Assembly (NCBI RefSeq): GCF_002165135.1 | Contig: NZ_NFZQ01000008.1 | Span: 62,001-126,000, forward strand | Length of the DNA stretch: 64,000 nt | Source of the DNA: Pseudomonas sp. SID14000 | Lineage (GTDB): Bacteria > Pseudomonadota > Gammaproteobacteria > Pseudomonadales > Pseudomonadaceae | Reading direction: 5' to 3' | In this document: in pieces, positions 61,126 to 64,000 of the stretch | Layout of the letters: the number at the start of each line of letters is the position of its first letter | Position numbering within the stretch: position 1 is the first letter of the stretch | Translations under genes and position numbers: made by a program | The notes under the pieces: model-generated | The model's input: the letters and a program-made list of their open reading frames with translations, nothing else | Told to the model about the DNA's origin: nothing | Database searches by the model: none

Positions 61126-64000
61126 AGCCGCGCTTTTCCCTCACCTTCACTGGCTTGTTGCTGTGCTCCGCCGCCCTGCCCGCCACTGCTTCGGCGCCGA
61201 TGACCGACTTTCAGCGGTTCACCAGCTACCCGTTCATGGAGCGCAGCTACCGCGAAGCGAAGAAGGACAATTGGCCCGAGGTCGAACGCCTGACCCGCCA
61301 CGTGCTGGGCCGGGTACCGAACAACGACGAAGCCCGCGCGCTGCTGGTGGAGGCTCTCGCTCACCAGCGCCGCTACAAGGAGGCCGAAGCCCTGGCCGAA
61401 CAGTTGGATGGCAGCCCCGAATACGCCAACGCCCTGCTTGAACTGCGCCTGACCTGGATCGAACAAGACCCGCCTCCTGCCAGCCAGGTGGAACAATGGC
61501 TGGCCAGCAGCGACGGCGCTCAACGGGTGCGCCTGTGGCAGGCCTATAGCTTGAGCCTGGCCAGATTCGGTGGTGCCGCCAGGGCGCTGGACTGGCTCAA
61601 CCAGCTGCCGCCACAGGGGGACAGCCAAGTGCTGCGCCTGACCCGGGCCAACTTCGCCGAACAACTGCGCAACTGGAAGGAGACCATCGAACAGCTGCAG
61701 CCGCTGGCTAACCAAGGCCAGTTGCCTGCGCAAGACTGGCAGCGCCTGGCTAATGCCTACATCCAGCAAGTGGATGAAAAAGGGCTGAATGCGCTGCTGC
61801 CCAACGCCCCCTCCCCCGAAGCAGCCAACCAGGCCCGCCTGGCCATGGCCAACCGCGCCATAGCCGTCGGCCAGAACCAGCAGGCACAGCGTTGGCTGCA
61901 AGCACTGCCGGCCGCGCAGCTGAACCAGCCCGAGCAGCGCCAGCAACTATGGGAACTGGCCCGCGAAGGCGACGACGCGCCACTGCTACAGCGCCTGAGC
62001 AACGAACTGCAACGCCCCTGCCTGGAGACCGTCGACTGGCTGTCGCGCCGCGACCCGGAGCTGGCGCGCGCGCAGTTCAAGGGCTGCACCGCCAGCAATG
62101 ACCCCAGGGCCTATGCCGTGCTCAAGCAACGCCTGTACGGCGACCCACCCCAGCCCCCGCAACCACGCACCGCCGCCGAATGGGAGCAACGCTATCGGCA
62201 GAGCGGCGATATGGCCGCACTGGAGCAAGCCACCTTCCTGCTGATGCAACAGGGCCATGGCGAACACGCCCGGCAACTGCTGGAGCAGGCCTACGACCGT
62301 CACCAGGGCCGCCTCGCACCGTCGCTGCTGCAGCGCCTGGGCAACCTGTATGCACGTAACGACGGGCCGCTGGACAGCCGCCGCATACTCGGCCTGATCC
62401 CTCGGGTCGACGCCAGTACCCGGGCCCAGCTGCTCGGCCGCCTGGCCGAGGCTGGCCAGTGCGATGCCGTGCGCCAGGCCGTACCGGCCACCCCGAGCGA
62501 GCCTGGCCAGTACCGCGCCCTGGGCCGCTGCGCCATGCCCGACCAGCCCGGCGAAGCGGTGGTCTACTACCAGGCCGCCGAGCGCCTGGGCGACAGCGGG
62601 AGCCGCTTGCCCCTGGCCTATGCCCTGGAAGCCGCTGGCGACTCCGAAGCGGCCCTGCCTATCTGGCGCACCCAGCCGGACAGCGCCTGGACCGACAACG
62701 CCCGCCTCACCGCCGCCCGTGGCGCGCTGAACGCTGGCGACGCGCAAGCGGCCCGGCGCTATTGGGACGCCGCCGCGCACGATAGCGCCGACGACTGGGC
62801 CCTGGGTGCCGCCATCGCCCAGCGCCAGGGCGATTACCAGGCCGCACTGGGCTTCCAGCGCCAGGCCCTGGCGCACAACCCGCGGGCCGACCACTACTAC
62901 GCCGCCTCCAGCACCGCGCTACTGGCCGGCGACAGTGCCCAGAGCAGCGCCTGGCTGGCCGAAGCCGTGCGCCTGGCCCCCGACCAGCCGCGTTACCGCG
63001 CCGACTACGGCATGCGCCTGGCCGGCTCGACCGACAAGGCCCAGCGCCGCCAGTCGATCCCCTATCTGGAACGCGCCACCCACGACTTCCCCGAGGACTA
63101 CCGCCTTGGCGAGACGCTGGCGTTGCGCTACGACGAAGCCGAAGACAGCGCTTCGGCACGCCGTGAACTGCGCCGCATTCTCGATGTGGAGCAGGACCTG
63201 GTCGACGGCGACGACGAATACGGCAGCCTGGAAGCCCGCAAGTACCGCCAACGCCGCGCCCACGAAACCCTGTCGCGGCGCGACACCATCACCCTGGCCA
63301 GCACCTGGTCGCCGGCCGGCACCTCGACCAACGACAAGTTCCTCGACAATGGCCAGCGCAGCGGCACTTCGCGCCGCGCGCAATCGCAGAACGTGCAACT
63401 GGCCATGTGGGACCACGCCCTGGGCGAAGAGCCCAGCCGCAACGGCAGCACCCTGTCGGTGTATGGCCGGGTACTGTTCGGTGGGCAAAGCCGCACCGAC
63501 TACGCGCAAAGCATGGGCACTGGCGTCGGCCTGCGCTACAAGCCACTCGGCCAGGCCAACCTCAACCTGTATGCCGAGCTGTACCACCAGCGACAAATCG
63601 ACGAGGAGCACTACCGCGGCCTGAGCCTGGGCCAGCTGCTGAGCCCGGCCAAGGTCGGCGGCAACTGGGGCGACCTGCGTCACCACGCCGAATCGAGCAA
63701 CGACCTGCTGTTGCGTGCCACCGCCTCGTTCCTTGACCAGGGCGACTGGCGCAACGACTGGCGGGTCGATGAGGACGACTGGAACGAGCGCTTCCTCTAC
63801 CTCGACGCCGCCTGGTGGACCCGTGCCGGCGACCACGCCTGGCTGTCGCGCTACCAGCAGGGCCACGCCTGGAAGCTGCCGGGCAGCTCGCCGCAAACCA
63901 TCATGCCCTATGGCTTTGTCGAGTTTTCCAGCCAGGACCCGAGCAACGACTGGCGCCAGGACGCCCGGGCCGGGGTTGGCGTGCGCTGGCAATGGTGGTT
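61122..64000 (+). CDS. nfrA: NfrA-type outer-membrane TPR protein, truncated by the window edge
   Basis: The first 959 codons are visible with no stop; the gene runs off the right edge. A signal peptide covers about 1-25 (MKPRFSLTFTGLLLCSAALP). Then come many TPR-like helical repeats (about 40-690) and the start of a C-terminal beta-rich (barrel-like) region with NfrA-type features near 720 onward (ETLSRRDTITLASTWSPAGT). NfrA is the phage N4 receptor and exports the glycan made by NfrB. Start ATG 61122 overlaps the nfrB stop. Confidence 0.82.
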   Translation, partial: MKPRFSLTFTGLLLCSAALPATASAPMTDFQRFTSYPFMERSYREAKKDNWPEVERLTRHVLGRVPNNDEARALLVEALAHQRRYKEAEALAEQLDGSPEYANALLELRLTWIEQDPPPASQVEQWLASSDGAQRVRLWQAYSLSLARFGGAARALDWLNQLPPQGDSQVLRLTRANFAEQLRNWKETIEQLQPLANQGQLPAQDWQRLANAYIQQVDEKGLNALLPNAPSPEAANQARLAMANRAIAVGQNQQAQRWLQALPAAQLNQPEQRQQLWELAREGDDAPLLQRLSNELQRPCLETVDWLSRRDPELARAQFKGCTASNDPRAYAVLKQRLYGDPPQPPQPRTAAEWEQRYRQSGDMAALEQATFLLMQQGHGEHARQLLEQAYDRHQGRLAPSLLQRLGNLYARNDGPLDSRRILGLIPRVDASTRAQLLGRLAEAGQCDAVRQAVPATPSEPGQYRALGRCAMPDQPGEAVVYYQAAERLGDSGSRLPLAYALEAAGDSEAALPIWRTQPDSAWTDNARLTAARGALNAGDAQAARRYWDAAAHDSADDWALGAAIAQRQGDYQAALGFQRQALAHNPRADHYYAASSTALLAGDSAQSSAWLAEAVRLAPDQPRYRADYGMRLAGSTDKAQRRQSIPYLERATHDFPEDYRLGETLALRYDEAEDSASARRELRRILDVEQDLVDGDDEYGSLEARKYRQRRAHETLSRRDTITLASTWSPAGTSTNDKFLDNGQRSGTSRRAQSQNVQLAMWDHALGEEPSRNGSTLSVYGRVLFGGQSRTDYAQSMGTGVGLRYKPLGQANLNLYAELYHQRQIDEEHYRGLSLGQLLSPAKVGGNWGDLRHHAESSNDLLLRATASFLDQGDWRNDWRVDEDDWNERFLYLDAAWWTRAGDHAWLSRYQQGHAWKLPGSSPQTIMPYGFVEFSSQDPSNDWRQDARAGVGVRWQWW

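Noticed and set aside
1..64000. tRNA or rRNA genes and insertion sequences
   Set aside because: No cloverleaf with a GTTCGA-type arm, rRNA stretch, transposase or integrase was recognised on reading both strands; the accessory segment at 23-26 kb also shows no flanking direct repeat that I could see.

Overview
The window is about 64 kb of high-GC, gene-dense chromosome whose gene content points to a fluorescent Pseudomonas, most likely of the P. putida group. The reasons are the gntR/gntK/gntP cluster, hpd, a mexEF-oprN-type pump, a cobalamin riboswitch ahead of cbtB-cbtA-cobE-cobM, and several copies of the P. putida-style extragenic palindrome (GGGAGCGGCTTTAGCCGCGAA and its complement). The species call is inference from remembered gene neighbourhoods; no search was run. 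The window starts inside a small DUF1652-like gene and ends inside nfrA.

Layout. 1-4.7 kb: DUF1652-like fragment, alkA-like glycosylase, pirin, alpha/beta hydrolase, LysE exporter, GNAT acetyltransferase. 4.7-7.8 kb: a 73-bp-armed inverted repeat, the cobalamin riboswitch, cbtB-cbtA-cobE-cobM and a DUF1272 protein. 8-11.9 kb: LuxR-type response regulator plus a BvgS/EvgS-like hybrid kinase. 12-15.6 kb: gluconate regulon (gntR divergent from gntK, then gntP) with three matching operator-like sites, then a small secreted protein. 15.8-20.5 kb: one sigma-54 response regulator with two tandem paralogous sensor kinases. 20.6-23 kb: lytic transglycosylase and an isolated gspG-gspF pair. 23-26 kb: an A/T-richer, accessory-looking segment (MocR-type regulator, DJ-1/PfpI protein, DinB protein) with a perfect 22-bp palindrome at the regulator's 5' end and a possible gene remnant at its right edge. 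26.2-32 kb: RND pump operon with a terminator. 32.3-37.1 kb: TPR protein and two convergent hybrid histidine kinases. 37.3-44.4 kb: DJ-1 superfamily protein, stand-alone CSS sensor protein, hpd, CSS-EAL phosphodiesterase, RarD-like permease, TerC-CBS protein. 44.8-48.6 kb: LysE exporter, AraC regulator, GT61 glycosyltransferase and a GNAT/CelD-like acyltransferase. 49-52.8 kb: a 1275-residue toxin-like leucine-rich-repeat protein. 53-58.8 kb: NADP-dependent GAPDH-like enzyme, VOC protein, an unrecognised 393-residue protein, ilvA-type threonine dehydratase with its own attenuator leader peptide, and a PACE-type efflux protein. 58.9-64 kb: nfrB-nfrA (exopolysaccharide / phage N4 receptor type system) preceded by an overlapping 11-codon upstream ORF.

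How the genes work together. Signalling dominates: six histidine kinases and two stand-alone response regulators lie here, plus one EAL phosphodiesterase and an NfrB with a MshEN-type (possible c-di-GMP-binding) domain. Regulation that can be read directly includes the B12 riboswitch, the three GntR sites, the complete ilvA attenuator (leader peptide, pause hairpin, antiterminator, terminator) and the translational coupling at nfrB. The best leads for something new are the MocR/DJ-1/DinB insert, the leucine-rich-repeat protein without a recognisable NEL catalytic domain, the stand-alone CSS protein and the upstream ORF at nfrB.
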